Source of the DNA: CAZZKF01 sp964654995
Lineage (GTDB): Bacteria; Pseudomonadota; Alphaproteobacteria; CAZZKF01
Assembly: GCA_964654995.1 (NCBI GenBank)
Contig: CAZZKF010000056.1
Location: 1-16,778 of the forward strand
Direction: 5' to 3'
Length of the DNA: 16,778 nucleotides
Part shown: piece by piece, positions 1 through 7,119 of the stretch
Numbering within the stretch: position 1 is the first letter of the stretch
How the letters are laid out: every line of letters starts with the position of its first letter
Made by a program: the position numbers and the translations under genes
The notes under the pieces: model-generated
Databases searched by the model: none
The model's input: the letters and a program-made list of their open reading frames with translations, nothing else
Told to the model about the DNA's origin: nothing

Positions 1-1258
<1,258 letters not shown>

Positions 1259-1340
1259 CTCCAACCCCGATCAAAACCCGTGCGCGGCGCGGCCTTGAGC
1301 AAACCCCGCCGGCCCACGGACCGGTTTTTGCGAACAAGAC

Positions 1341-1382
1341 TTTACGACGGGTGCAGAAATAGACAAAATCAATTGTTTGGAT
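1341..1382 (+). promoter_or_regulatory. Candidate lysR promoter with overlapping T-N11-A dyad
   Basis: The divergent gap between mccB and the LysR gene has a local AT-rich patch. TTTACG (1341-1346), a 17-nt spacer and CAAAAT (1364-1369) make a plausible sigma-70-type promoter for the LysR gene. ATC-N9-GAT (1368-1382), which fits the T-N11-A rule of LysR-family operators, covers the expected transcription start. That position would suit autorepression. On the other strand, TTGTCT with TAAAGT 16 nt later could serve mccB. All of this is inferred from sequence pattern. Confidence 0.35.
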
Positions 1383-1393
1383 TTTTTCGATAG

Positions 1394-2278
1394 ATGTCAT
1401 CTATGTTCGAGCTCTACCAGCTTCGCTATTTTCTCGCCGTGGTCGAGACCGGCAGCTTCACCCGCGCGGCCGAGCGGGTCTATGTCACCCAGCCGACCTT
1501 ATCCGCCGGCATCGCCAAGCTGGAAGCGGGCCTTGGCGCGCGCCTGTTCGATCGCGGCAATCGCCGGGTGGCGCTGACCCGTGCCGGCGCCCGGTTTCTG
1601 GTCCGCGCCAAGACCATCCTCCATGAATGCAGCCTGGCGAGCCGCGAGCTCGGCGCCATCGAGGAGCCCCGGACTTTGCGCCTCGGCGCCCTGATGACCA
1701 TCCCGGCGCGGCTTGTCGCCCGCCTCATCGCCGCCTATCGCGACTCGCGCGATCGTGTCGGGGTCGAGCTGTTCGACGGCACCGAGCAGGAGCTTATCAA
1801 CCGCCTCGATCAGGGCCAGATCGATGTGGCGCTCACGGTTCTGCGCGGGACCGGGACGGCGCTGTTTTCCGAGCCTTACACGCTGGCGCTCTCGGCCCGC
1901 CACCCGCTGGCCCGCGGCACACGCGTCGAGATCGAGCAGATCGCCCAGGAGCCGGTGATCATCCGCACGCGCTGCGAGGTGCTGAGCGAAACCAGCCGTT
2001 TTTTCACCGACCACAACCTGCGCCCGCCGATCTCGTACCGCAGCGATCAGGACGAGCGGGCCCTGGCCATGGTTGCCGCCGGCATCGGCGTGACCACCAT
2101 GCCGGACTGTTACCGCGCCGACGGCGTGGTGCGCCTGCCCTTGCGCGATTTCGACTATGTCCGCACCGTCGGGCTGATCGAATCGCCCCATGCCGGCGAT
2201 GGCGAGCGCGCCGATCTCATCACCGGATTCATGACTTGTGCGACGGCCCTCGACTGGCCGGCTCTTGTTGACGCGTGA
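1394..2278 (+). CDS. LysR-family transcriptional regulator
   Basis: This is a 294-residue LysR-type regulator. Residues about 4-65 form the winged helix-turn-helix (LYQLRYFLAVVETGSFTRAA, then QPTLSAGIAKLEAGLGARLF). The rest is a periplasmic-binding-protein-like effector domain with ALSARHPLA and MVAAGIGVTTMP. The length is typical. The start is ambiguous: ATG at 1394 or ATG at 1403 (MFELYQLRYF, closer to family N-termini), and neither has a Shine-Dalgarno sequence. It is divergent from mccB, the usual arrangement for a LysR regulator and its target, so control of the mcc genes is a reasonable inference. The ligand cannot be read from the sequence. It ends 3 bp from the convergent bioB stop codon. 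Confidence 0.93.
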   Translation: MSSMFELYQLRYFLAVVETGSFTRAAERVYVTQPTLSAGIAKLEAGLGARLFDRGNRRVALTRAGARFLVRAKTILHECSLASRELGAIEEPRTLRLGALMTIPARLVARLIAAYRDSRDRVGVELFDGTEQELINRLDQGQIDVALTVLRGTGTALFSEPYTLALSARHPLARGTRVEIEQIAQEPVIIRTRCEVLSETSRFFTDHNLRPPISYRSDQDERALAMVAAGIGVTTMPDCYRADGVVRLPLRDFDYVRTVGLIESPHAGDGERADLITGFMTCATALDWPALVDA

Positions 2279-2281
2279 GGG

Positions 2282-3277
2282 CTACAGCGGCGCGATTCCG
2301 AGTTTTTCGAACAGGGCCACGTCGGCGTCGCGTTCGGGATTGGCGGTGGTCAGCAGCTTCTCGCCGACGAAGATCGAATTGGCGCCGGCGAGATAGCAGA
2401 GCGCCTGCAACTCCTCCGACATCGCCTCGCGCCCGGCCGAGAGGCGGACGAAGGAGCGCGGCATCAGGATGCGCGCCACCGCAATGGTGCGCACGAACTC
2501 GATGCCGTCGAGTGCCTCGGCGTCTTCGAGCGGCGTGCCTTCGACGCGCACCAGCATGTTGATCGGCACGCTTTCGGGATGGCGCTCCATGTTGGCCAGC
2601 GTCTGCAGCATGCCGGCGCGGTCTGACCGCGATTCCCCCATGCCGACAATGCCGCCGCAGCAGACATGAATGCCCGCCTCGCGCACGGCGTCGAGCGTTT
2701 CCAGCCGGTCGGCGTAGGTCCGGGTGGTAATGATCCGGCCGTAGAACTCGGGCGAGGTGTCGATGTTGTGGTTGTAGTAATCGAGGCCGGCGTCGCGCAG
2801 GCGTCGGGCCTGATCGGGGCTCAGCATGCCGAGCGTGACGCAGGTCTCGAGCCCCAGGGCCTTGACTGCGCGGACGACCTCGGCGACCTGATCGAGATCG
2901 CGGTCCTTGGGTGCCCGCCAGGCCGCGCCCATGCAGAAGCGCGTGGCGCCGCCATCGCGGGCGCGCCGCGCCGCCGCCAGAATCTCGTCCGTTTCCATCA
3001 GACGCCCGGCCGCAACCCCGGTGTCGAAACGGGCCGATTGCGGGCAATAGGCGCAGTCCTCGGGACAGCCGCCGGTCTTGATCGACAACAGCGTCGAAAG
3101 CTGCACCCGGTTGGGATCGAAATGCGCCCGGTGCAGGCTCTGGGCGTGATGGATCAGATCGGCAAAGGGCCGCGTAAACAGGTCCTCGATCTCGGTCCGC
3201 GACCAGTCGTGACGCAGCCCGTCGGACGTTGCGACGCCGGGCGTGTCTGATGCTCGCAATTCTTGTTCCAGGGTCAT
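2282..3277 (-). CDS. bioB: Biotin synthase
   Basis: Radical-SAM enzyme that inserts sulfur into dethiobiotin, the last step of biotin synthesis; cytosolic. It has 331 residues, within the normal range. The SAM cluster motif CPEDCAYC gives C71, C75 and C78. Other hallmarks are YNHNIDTSPEFYGRIITTRT, NMLVRVEGTPL and AGANSIFVGEKLLTTANPE near the C-terminus. The frame stays open further upstream to 3451, but that part lies inside the preceding gene. The start at 3277 (MTLEQELRAS) overlaps the upstream stop by ATGA and has only a weak ribosome site, which suggests translational coupling. No other bio gene is present in the window, and the alphaproteobacterial BioR-type operator was not seen. Confidence 0.97.
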   Translation of the reverse strand: MTLEQELRASDTPGVATSDGLRHDWSRTEIEDLFTRPFADLIHHAQSLHRAHFDPNRVQLSTLLSIKTGGCPEDCAYCPQSARFDTGVAAGRLMETDEILAAARRARDGGATRFCMGAAWRAPKDRDLDQVAEVVRAVKALGLETCVTLGMLSPDQARRLRDAGLDYYNHNIDTSPEFYGRIITTRTYADRLETLDAVREAGIHVCCGGIVGMGESRSDRAGMLQTLANMERHPESVPINMLVRVEGTPLEDAEALDGIEFVRTIAVARILMPRSFVRLSAGREAMSEELQALCYLAGANSIFVGEKLLTTANPERDADVALFEKLGIAPL

Positions 3278-3876
3278 GGGGCGGTCTCGTCTGGCGCTTT
3301 GTAGAACTGCGGGAATTCCTGGCGCACCACCTCGCCGTCGCGCCGCCAGGTGTGGCAGCCGTCGATGAAATAGGGGCGGGTGAGCGGCCCGCGTTTGAGT
3401 TTCTCGGCCAGCTCGGGGTCGTTTTTGGCGGCCTGTTTGGCGCGCCGCCACATCTCGATCGGGATGGTCTGATAGGCGGCCATGGCCATGCGGCCCAGCA
3501 GCTCGGTCATATGGGTGCAGCCCTTGATGCCGCCGACCAGTTCGGCCAGCCGGCGGTTCCAGCCGGGCCCCACACGCTCGCCGACCAGGGCCTGGAAATC
3601 GGGCTCGATCACCGCGCAGCCGGCAAACGGCGTCGCCGGCATCGCCACCTCGATGGCCTTGATGGTAAGGGCATCATCGAGGGTCAGGCGCACGGTCATC
3701 TCATGGACCGGCGTGCCGGCGCTGACCTCGCCGCGCCAGCGATTGTGAAAATCGTAAGTTTTGGCATCCGTGAGCCGGCCTTCGATGTCCCACAGGCCGT
3801 CGTCGCGGGCAAACCCCTCGCAGACGATGCGCCGGGTGTGCAGGTGACGCCGGGGTGCGGGGGGTGACAGCGGCAT
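3274..3876 (-). CDS. DUF2889 domain protein, coupled to bioB
   Basis: A protein of about 200 residues matching my recollection of the DUF2889 family, whose biochemical role is unknown. Visible marks are LHTRRIVCEGFARDDGLWDI near the N-terminus, EGRLTDAKTYDF, and GCTHMTELLGRMAMAAYQT in the C-terminal half. Conserved Cys and His residues sit in GCTHM and in FIDGCHTWRRDGE. No signal peptide or membrane segment is apparent. I chose the ATG at 3876 because GAGGAG sits 9 nt upstream; an in-frame GTG at 3897 is less likely since it precedes that site. The stop overlaps the bioB start (ATGA), so the pair is probably one transcript. That is the only functional hint. Confidence 0.85.
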   Translation of the reverse strand: MPLSPPAPRRHLHTRRIVCEGFARDDGLWDIEGRLTDAKTYDFHNRWRGEVSAGTPVHEMTVRLTLDDALTIKAIEVAMPATPFAGCAVIEPDFQALVGERVGPGWNRRLAELVGGIKGCTHMTELLGRMAMAAYQTIPIEMWRRAKQAAKNDPELAEKLKRGPLTRPYFIDGCHTWRRDGEVVRQEFPQFYKAPDETAP

Positions 3877-3909
3877 GATCGGGCGCTCCTCGCGCACAAG
3901 GTCTCAAGG

Positions 3910-3945
3910 CGAGGCGACACTATCAGCCTCGTGGCGGCCGATCAA
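3910..3945 (-). promoter_or_regulatory. Weak candidate promoter/dyad for the DUF2889-bioB pair
   Basis: On the minus strand TTGATC (complement of 3940-3945) and GATAGT (complement of 3919-3924) are separated by 15 nt, shorter than ideal. The -10-like element sits inside an inverted repeat with 6-bp arms, CGAGGC (3910-3915) and GCCTCG (3926-3931). A transcript starting here would have a leader of about 36 nt containing the GAGGAG site. Pattern match only. Confidence 0.25.
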
Positions 3946-3966
3946 TTGCCACGGCGCCTGGCGGAG

Positions 3967-4049
3967 CCGGCAGATCCTGCCGGGTGCCGGGCAGACCCGT
4001 TCGGCAAGCGGCGGCACGTCAATCGTGCCAATCCCGCCGGAAATTGCCG
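3967..4049. repeat. Cluster of inverted repeats in intergenic spacer
   Basis: The 3877-4155 spacer holds no gene I can support but is rich in dyads. CCGGCAG (3967-3973) pairs with CTGCCGG (3977-3983) over a 3-nt loop. CGGCAA (4002-4007) pairs with TTGCCG (4044-4049), enclosing GGCACG (4013-4018) and CGTGCC (4024-4029) over a 5-nt loop. TGCCGGG is directly repeated near 3979 and 3986. Further right are the 10-bp palindrome GCCGCGCGGC (4081-4090) and CCATT/AATGG (4090-4102). There is no T-run, so these are not standard terminators. Confidence 0.4.
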
Positions 4050-4155
4050 TTCCCCTTGCAAATCAGCAACTTGGCCACATGCCGCGCGGCCATTGGGAAT
4101 GGCGCGGATTTTGCTTCCCCTGAAAATGTCCTGCGACGCTCAAGGAGACCGGTTG

Positions 4156-4380
4156 ATGACGCCAGACTATGATTTCGATCCCGCCCCGTTTCTCAGGACG
4201 GCGGCCCGCGATCTCGCCGAGCTTTACGGCCGCGAGGCGCTCGGGGTGACGGAAGCGGCGATCGCCCGCATGAGCGCGCTCGGCCATGCCGAGGGGCTGT
4301 ATCTGTGGCGCGGCATCGCCGCGGCGCTGATCGAGGAGCTCGACGCCCGGAGAGAAACGCCAAGCCGCGCCATTCACTAA
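4156..4380 (+). CDS. Small protein of unknown function (74 aa)
   Basis: I do not recognise a family. The ATG at 4156 is preceded by AAGGAG with an 8-nt spacing, the best evidence that this is a real gene. The frame extends upstream without a stop, but that part reads as non-coding. The N-terminus is acidic and aromatic (MTPDYDFDPAPF), followed by a predicted helical, Ala/Leu/Glu-rich body containing TAARDLAELYGREA and WRGIAAALIEELDARRE. No signal peptide, membrane helix or Cys pair is present. The stop codon lies 11 bp from the convergent yajQ stop. Likely soluble and all-helical. Confidence 0.65.
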   Translation: MTPDYDFDPAPFLRTAARDLAELYGREALGVTEAAIARMSALGHAEGLYLWRGIAAALIEELDARRETPSRAIH

Positions 4381-4391
4381 AGGGATATGCC

Positions 4392-4877
4392 TTAATCGCG
4401 GAAATTGCGGAACTGCAGCGGCCGGTCGACATCCAGCCCCTTGACGTGGGCGATGACCTTCTGCAGTTCGTCGCGTTTCTTGCCGCTGATCCGCAGCTCA
4501 TCGCCCTGGACCGACGCCTGAACCTTGAATTTCAGGCCCTTGATGTCCTTGATCAGCCGTTTGGCGAGCTCGCGGTCGATGCCCTGCTTCAGGGTCACCG
4601 TCTGGCGCAACGCCTGGCCGGCGGCGCGTTCCGGCTTGGCGAAGTCGAGGGCGTTTGCATCCACCTTGCGCCGGGCGCAGTGGCCCTTGAGCAGCTCCTG
4701 GAGCTGGCGCAGCTTCATCTCATCATCGGCGAGGATGGTGATCACCCCATCCTTGTGCTCGAGCGTCGAGCGGGAGTCCTTGAAGTCATAACGCTGGCTG
4801 ATCTCGCGCAGCACGCCGTTGACCGCATTGGCGACCTCGGCCAGATCGACCCGTGAGACGATATCGAAAGAAGGCAT
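4392..4877 (-). CDS. yajQ: YajQ-family nucleotide-binding protein
   Basis: A 161-residue protein of full family length. Hallmarks are the opening MPSFDIVSRVDLAEVANAVN, then QRYDFKDS, KVDANALDFAKPE, and a C-terminal half with ISGKKRDELQ and the terminus PLQFRNFRD. YajQ proteins are soluble, with two ferredoxin-like folds. Members bind nucleotides or RNA, and a Xanthomonas relative binds cyclic di-GMP and modulates a transcription factor; the ligand of this one is not known. AGGAG lies about 11 nt before the ATG. ccdA ends 56 bp upstream on the same strand, so co-transcription is possible. Convergent with the small ORF at 4156. Confidence 0.95.
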   Translation of the reverse strand: MPSFDIVSRVDLAEVANAVNGVLREISQRYDFKDSRSTLEHKDGVITILADDEMKLRQLQELLKGHCARRKVDANALDFAKPERAAGQALRQTVTLKQGIDRELAKRLIKDIKGLKFKVQASVQGDELRISGKKRDELQKVIAHVKGLDVDRPLQFRNFRD

Positions 4878-4933
4878 GATCGACGTTTCTCCTGTGCCTG
4901 ACGAACCTTTTTCCCGGCCCTAGAAAAGCACAC

Positions 4934-5677
4934 TCAGCCGATATTGATAAGCCATGGAAAGACCTCGAGAAGGTAGAAGCCGAGCCGGGTGAAGATGCCG
5001 GAAAAGATCAGCACCCCGGTGCCGACCAGAAGAAGCCCTGCCCCGACCTCGATCTTTCGCAAATGCGGGCGGATCCGGCCCGAGACGCTGGCGAACTTGC
5101 CGACTCCGGCGGCGGCGCCGAGGAACGGAATGCCCAGTCCCAGCGAATAGATGGTGAGCAGGGCAATCCCGCGCGTCACATCGGCCTGGCTGGCAGCGAC
5201 CGCCAGAATCGATCCCAGCACCGGCCCGATGCAGGGCGTCCAGCCGACGGCAAACGCCAGCCCGAGCACATAAGCCCCGACCACGCCGCCGCCCGGGCGG
5301 CCAATTTTCAGCTGCAGCTGGCGATGGAGAAACGGGATGCGCAGCGCCCCCATGTAGTGAAGGCCGAACAGCACGATCATGCCGCCGGCGATCTTGGACA
5401 GAACATCCAACTGCGACAGCAGCAGGCGGCTGATCGCGGTCGCCGAGGCACCGAGGATCACGAAGATGGTGGTAAAGCCGAGCACGAAAGCGGTGGCCGG
5501 AATCATCGGGCCGGCCATCGAGAAATTCCTGGCCCCGTCCTCGGCCATCAGGTCGTCGATCGAGCGGCCGGTGATATAGGACATATAGGCCGGGACCAGC
5601 GGCAGAACGCAGGGAGAAAGAAAACTGATGATGCCGCCACCGAACGCGATCGGAAAGGCGATGACGGATGAATCCAT
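4934..5677 (-). CDS. ccdA: CcdA-type cytochrome c biogenesis / thiol-disulfide transmembrane protein
   Basis: A 247-residue inner-membrane protein that passes reducing equivalents from cytoplasmic thioredoxin across the membrane to periplasmic thiol proteins, such as those handling apocytochrome c. About six hydrophobic segments are visible. The redox cysteines lie in SPCVLPLVPAY (C23) and GWTPCIGPVLG (C149), the classic CcdA/DsbD-beta pair. I chose ATG 5677 because GGAG lies 8 nt upstream; the frame continues to 5737, but that extension (Arg-rich, no ribosome site) is unlikely. No fused or adjacent periplasmic thioredoxin domain is present, so its partner is encoded elsewhere. Divergent from tusA, upstream of yajQ. 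Confidence 0.93.
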   Translation of the reverse strand: MDSSVIAFPIAFGGGIISFLSPCVLPLVPAYMSYITGRSIDDLMAEDGARNFSMAGPMIPATAFVLGFTTIFVILGASATAISRLLLSQLDVLSKIAGGMIVLFGLHYMGALRIPFLHRQLQLKIGRPGGGVVGAYVLGLAFAVGWTPCIGPVLGSILAVAASQADVTRGIALLTIYSLGLGIPFLGAAAGVGKFASVSGRIRPHLRKIEVGAGLLLVGTGVLIFSGIFTRLGFYLLEVFPWLINIG

Positions 5678-5716
5678 CGGCAGAGCTCCATAAAATCCCG
5701 CCAGCGCTCTTATCCC

Positions 5717-5777
5717 CGCCTGCGCACGCAGGCGCAAGCGAAATCCGGGCGCCCATCATGCGTGATGTCGTCACATC
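5717..5777. repeat. Dyad symmetries in ccdA-tusA divergent region
   Basis: CGCCTGCG (5717-5724) and CGCAGGCG (5727-5734) form 8-bp arms around a 2-nt centre. Two overlapping smaller dyads follow: CATCA (5754-5758) with TGATG (5763-5767), and GATGT (5764-5768) with ACATC (5773-5777). They share bases and could not both form at once. They could be operators or leader structures for either gene. Confidence 0.35.
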
Positions 5778-5800
5778 TCGGTGAGGTCGCCAGGCGGTGC

Positions 5801-5830
5801 TTGGTATTTTCTTTACGCTCGCGATATAAG
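5801..5830 (+). promoter_or_regulatory. Candidate tusA promoter
   Basis: TTGGTA (5801-5806) and TATAAG (5825-5830) are 18 nt apart in a local AT-rich patch 38-67 bp before the tusA start codon. Transcription would start about 30 nt before the ATG. The gene has no clear Shine-Dalgarno sequence, so this short leader is probably the whole untranslated region. Inferred from consensus likeness only. Confidence 0.4.
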
Positions 5831-5867
5831 CTCGGTCACGCCCCCTGGTTTAGCCCCCGATTGCACC

Positions 5868-6092
5868 ATGACCCAGCAGCTTGATACCACCGGTCTCACT
5901 TGTCCGCTGCCCGTTCTCAGGGCCCGCAAGGTTCTCAAATCCATGGCACCCGGAGACATTCTCGAAGTCCACGCCAGCGACCCGGCGTCGGTGCGCGATT
6001 TTCCGGCGTTCTGCGAGGCCGCCGGCCATACGCTCGTCAACGCCGAGGAAAAAGACGGCATCTACATCTTCCGCATCGCGCGGGGCGATTAA
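5868..6092 (+). CDS. tusA: TusA-family sulfur carrier protein
   Basis: A 74-residue protein of typical TusA length. The signature TGLTCPLPVLRARKVLKSM has the CPxP motif with sulfur-accepting C12, followed by PGDILEVHASDP and a C-terminal FxxAxGHxL-like stretch ending in DGIYIFRIARG. TusA proteins carry persulfide sulfur in a relay from cysteine desulfurases, classically to 2-thiouridine tRNA modification and in some bacteria to molybdenum cofactor or sulfur oxidation. The specific route here cannot be told because no other tus gene is near. The start at 5868 fits family length; the frame runs up to 5781, but that segment looks like leader. The stop overlaps the convergent gene's stop at TTAA. 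Confidence 0.9.
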   Translation: MTQQLDTTGLTCPLPVLRARKVLKSMAPGDILEVHASDPASVRDFPAFCEAAGHTLVNAEEKDGIYIFRIARGD

Positions 6093-6469
6093 TCGCTTTC
6101 GACCCCGGCGCGGCGCAGGTAGCCGCCCAGCCGGCCACCGAGCCACAGCGCCGTCATCACGAAATCGCCGGCGAGCGAATAGAATGGATGGCCAAAGGTT
6201 GCGGGGCGATTGTGCTCGATCAATGCATGCCCGATCCAGGCCAGGCCGTAGCCGATTGCCAGTGCCGCGAGAAGCCAACCGGCGCCGCCGCCAAGCAGAG
6301 CGACGATCACGCAGGCACTTGCCGCCAGCGTGCCGGCATAATGAAACGCCCGGGTGCCGGGCCGGCTGTGGGCCCGCAGGTAATAGGGAAAAAAGCCGGC
6401 GAATGAGTCGATCTCCGCCGAGTCGTGTGCCGTGTGGCCGAAAGGCTCGCCGTTTCCGTCGCGGTTCAT
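6089..6469 (-). CDS. Mpo1-like (DUF962/YGL010w) small membrane protein
   Basis: A 126-residue protein resembling the Mpo1/DUF962 family. Marks are FFPYYLRAHSRPGTRAFHY (residues 26-44), two hydrophobic segments (about 45-60 and 63-82), and GHALIEHNRPATF with PFYSLAGDFVM. Conserved H34, H43, H81 and H86 fit the metal-binding histidines proposed for yeast Mpo1, an Fe(II)-dependent dioxygenase acting in alpha-oxidation of 2-hydroxy fatty acids. The bacterial function is not established. The ATG at 6469 is preceded by GGGGGATGAGG. It sits next to, and diverges from, a fatty-acyl-CoA oxidation operon, which is suggestive. Its leader has competing hairpins (separate entry). Confidence 0.85.
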   Translation of the reverse strand: MNRDGNGEPFGHTAHDSAEIDSFAGFFPYYLRAHSRPGTRAFHYAGTLAASACVIVALLGGGAGWLLAALAIGYGLAWIGHALIEHNRPATFGHPFYSLAGDFVMTALWLGGRLGGYLRRAGVESD

Positions 6470-6480
6470 CGTGCCTCATC

Positions 6481-6533
6481 CCCCTATGCTGTCTGGCCGC
6501 TCGCGCAACGCTGTAGGGGCGAAATCCCCACAG
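6481..6533 (-). promoter_or_regulatory. Leader with competing hairpins upstream of Mpo1-like gene
   Basis: On the transcript of the Mpo1-like gene, CTGT-GGGG (complement of 6526-6533) can pair with CCCC-ACAG (complement of 6511-6519) with one bulged base and a 6-nt loop. The 3' arm of that hairpin, CCCCTA (complement of 6514-6519), can instead pair with TAGGGG (complement of 6481-6486), which lies 11 nt before the start codon in the purine-rich ribosome-site region. The two pairings exclude each other. The loop GGGGCGAAAT superficially recalls part of an FMN riboswitch, but the rest of that element is absent. Confidence 0.35.
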
Positions 6534-6620
6534 TTCCGCCGTGCCGGACGGCAGACGCGACTCTCCAGGCGCTGTTTCGCGGCCATGATACCGGGATCGG
6601 GCGAAATGCAAAGGTGCCGC

Positions 6621-6646
6621 ACTTGACGTTTACGTAAACGTCAAGT
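6621..6646 (+). promoter_or_regulatory. Perfect 26-bp palindrome, likely LiuR/MerR operator with promoter
   Basis: The half-site ACTTGACGTTTAC (6621-6633) is followed directly by its exact reverse complement (6634-6646). The core GTTTACGTAAAC resembles published LiuR operators of proteobacterial branched-chain and fatty-acid catabolism genes. TTGACG (6623-6628) may act as a -35 element, with TAGGAC (6646-6651) 17 nt later as a weak -10, so the operator fills the promoter spacer, as is usual for MerR proteins. It lies about 50 bp before the regulator gene, implying autoregulation and control of the operon. Confidence 0.8.
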
Positions 6647-6696
6647 AGGACTCAGGTGTTCCCAGGGCTTGCCCTTTGGCCGGAGCAGCGCATTCC

Positions 6697-7119
6697 ATGT
6701 CGGCACCGCCCACATTCACGATCTCCGATCTCGCCCGGGAATTCGGGATCACGCCGCGGACCATCCGGTTCTACGAGGACATGGATCTTCTGTGTCCCCG
6801 GCGCGACGGCCAGAATCGCATCTACAGTCCGCGCGACCGGGCCCGTCTGGCGCTGATTCTGCGCGGCAAGCGGGTCGGCTTCAGCCTCGCCGAGATCAAG
6901 GACATGCTCGATCTCTACGACCTCGGGGACAATCAGGTCGCGCAGCTCAAGACCACTTTCCACAAATGCCGGGAGCGCATCGACGCGCTGCTGGCCCAGC
7001 GTCGCGATATCGATGCGACGATTGCCGAGCTCGAACAGTATTGCGCCGAGATTCGCCGGATTCTGGCCGACAAGGGCGCTCGTCTGGACGAAGCTCTGGA
7101 AGAAGCGGGGACGTCATGA
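6697..7119 (+). CDS. liuR: MerR-family regulator, LiuR-like
   Basis: A 140-residue MerR regulator. The N-terminal winged HTH is FTISDLAREFGITPRTIRFY, followed by CPRRDGQNRIYSPRDRARL, and GKRVGFSLAEIKDMLDLYD leads into the dimerisation coiled coil (about residues 85-135). This sequence is strongly LiuR-like, the repressor of leucine/isovalerate and fatty-acid utilisation genes in many proteobacteria. A C-terminal Cys (EQYCAEI) is present, but there is no CxxC or His-rich metal site. The ATG at 6697 has GGAG about 11 nt upstream. The stop overlaps the next start (ATGA), so it is the first gene of the operon and probably represses it until an acyl-CoA accumulates. The gene name is by similarity only. 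Confidence 0.88.
   Translation: MSAPPTFTISDLAREFGITPRTIRFYEDMDLLCPRRDGQNRIYSPRDRARLALILRGKRVGFSLAEIKDMLDLYDLGDNQVAQLKTTFHKCRERIDALLAQRRDIDATIAELEQYCAEIRRILADKGARLDEALEEAGTS

Noticed and set aside
3941..3948. ATCAATTG shared with the candidate LysR site at 1368-1375
   Set aside because: An 8-mer match with no shared flanks; could be chance and does not show a second LysR site.
4921..4934. Hairpin TTTTC/GAAAA between ccdA and yajQ as a terminator
   Set aside because: Short A/T-paired stem without a following T-run; too weak.
5781..5867. N-terminal extension of tusA
   Set aside because: Overlaps the candidate promoter; extended protein would exceed normal TusA length, and family N-terminus begins at 5868.
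6511..6552. FMN (RFN) riboswitch-like piece: GGGGCGAAAT followed by CCCCAC and a GCCGT/ACGGC hairpin on the plus strand
   Set aside because: Only one stem-loop resembles the element; the closing stem, the CCGGCGGT core and the remaining conserved arms are missing, and no riboflavin gene is downstream.
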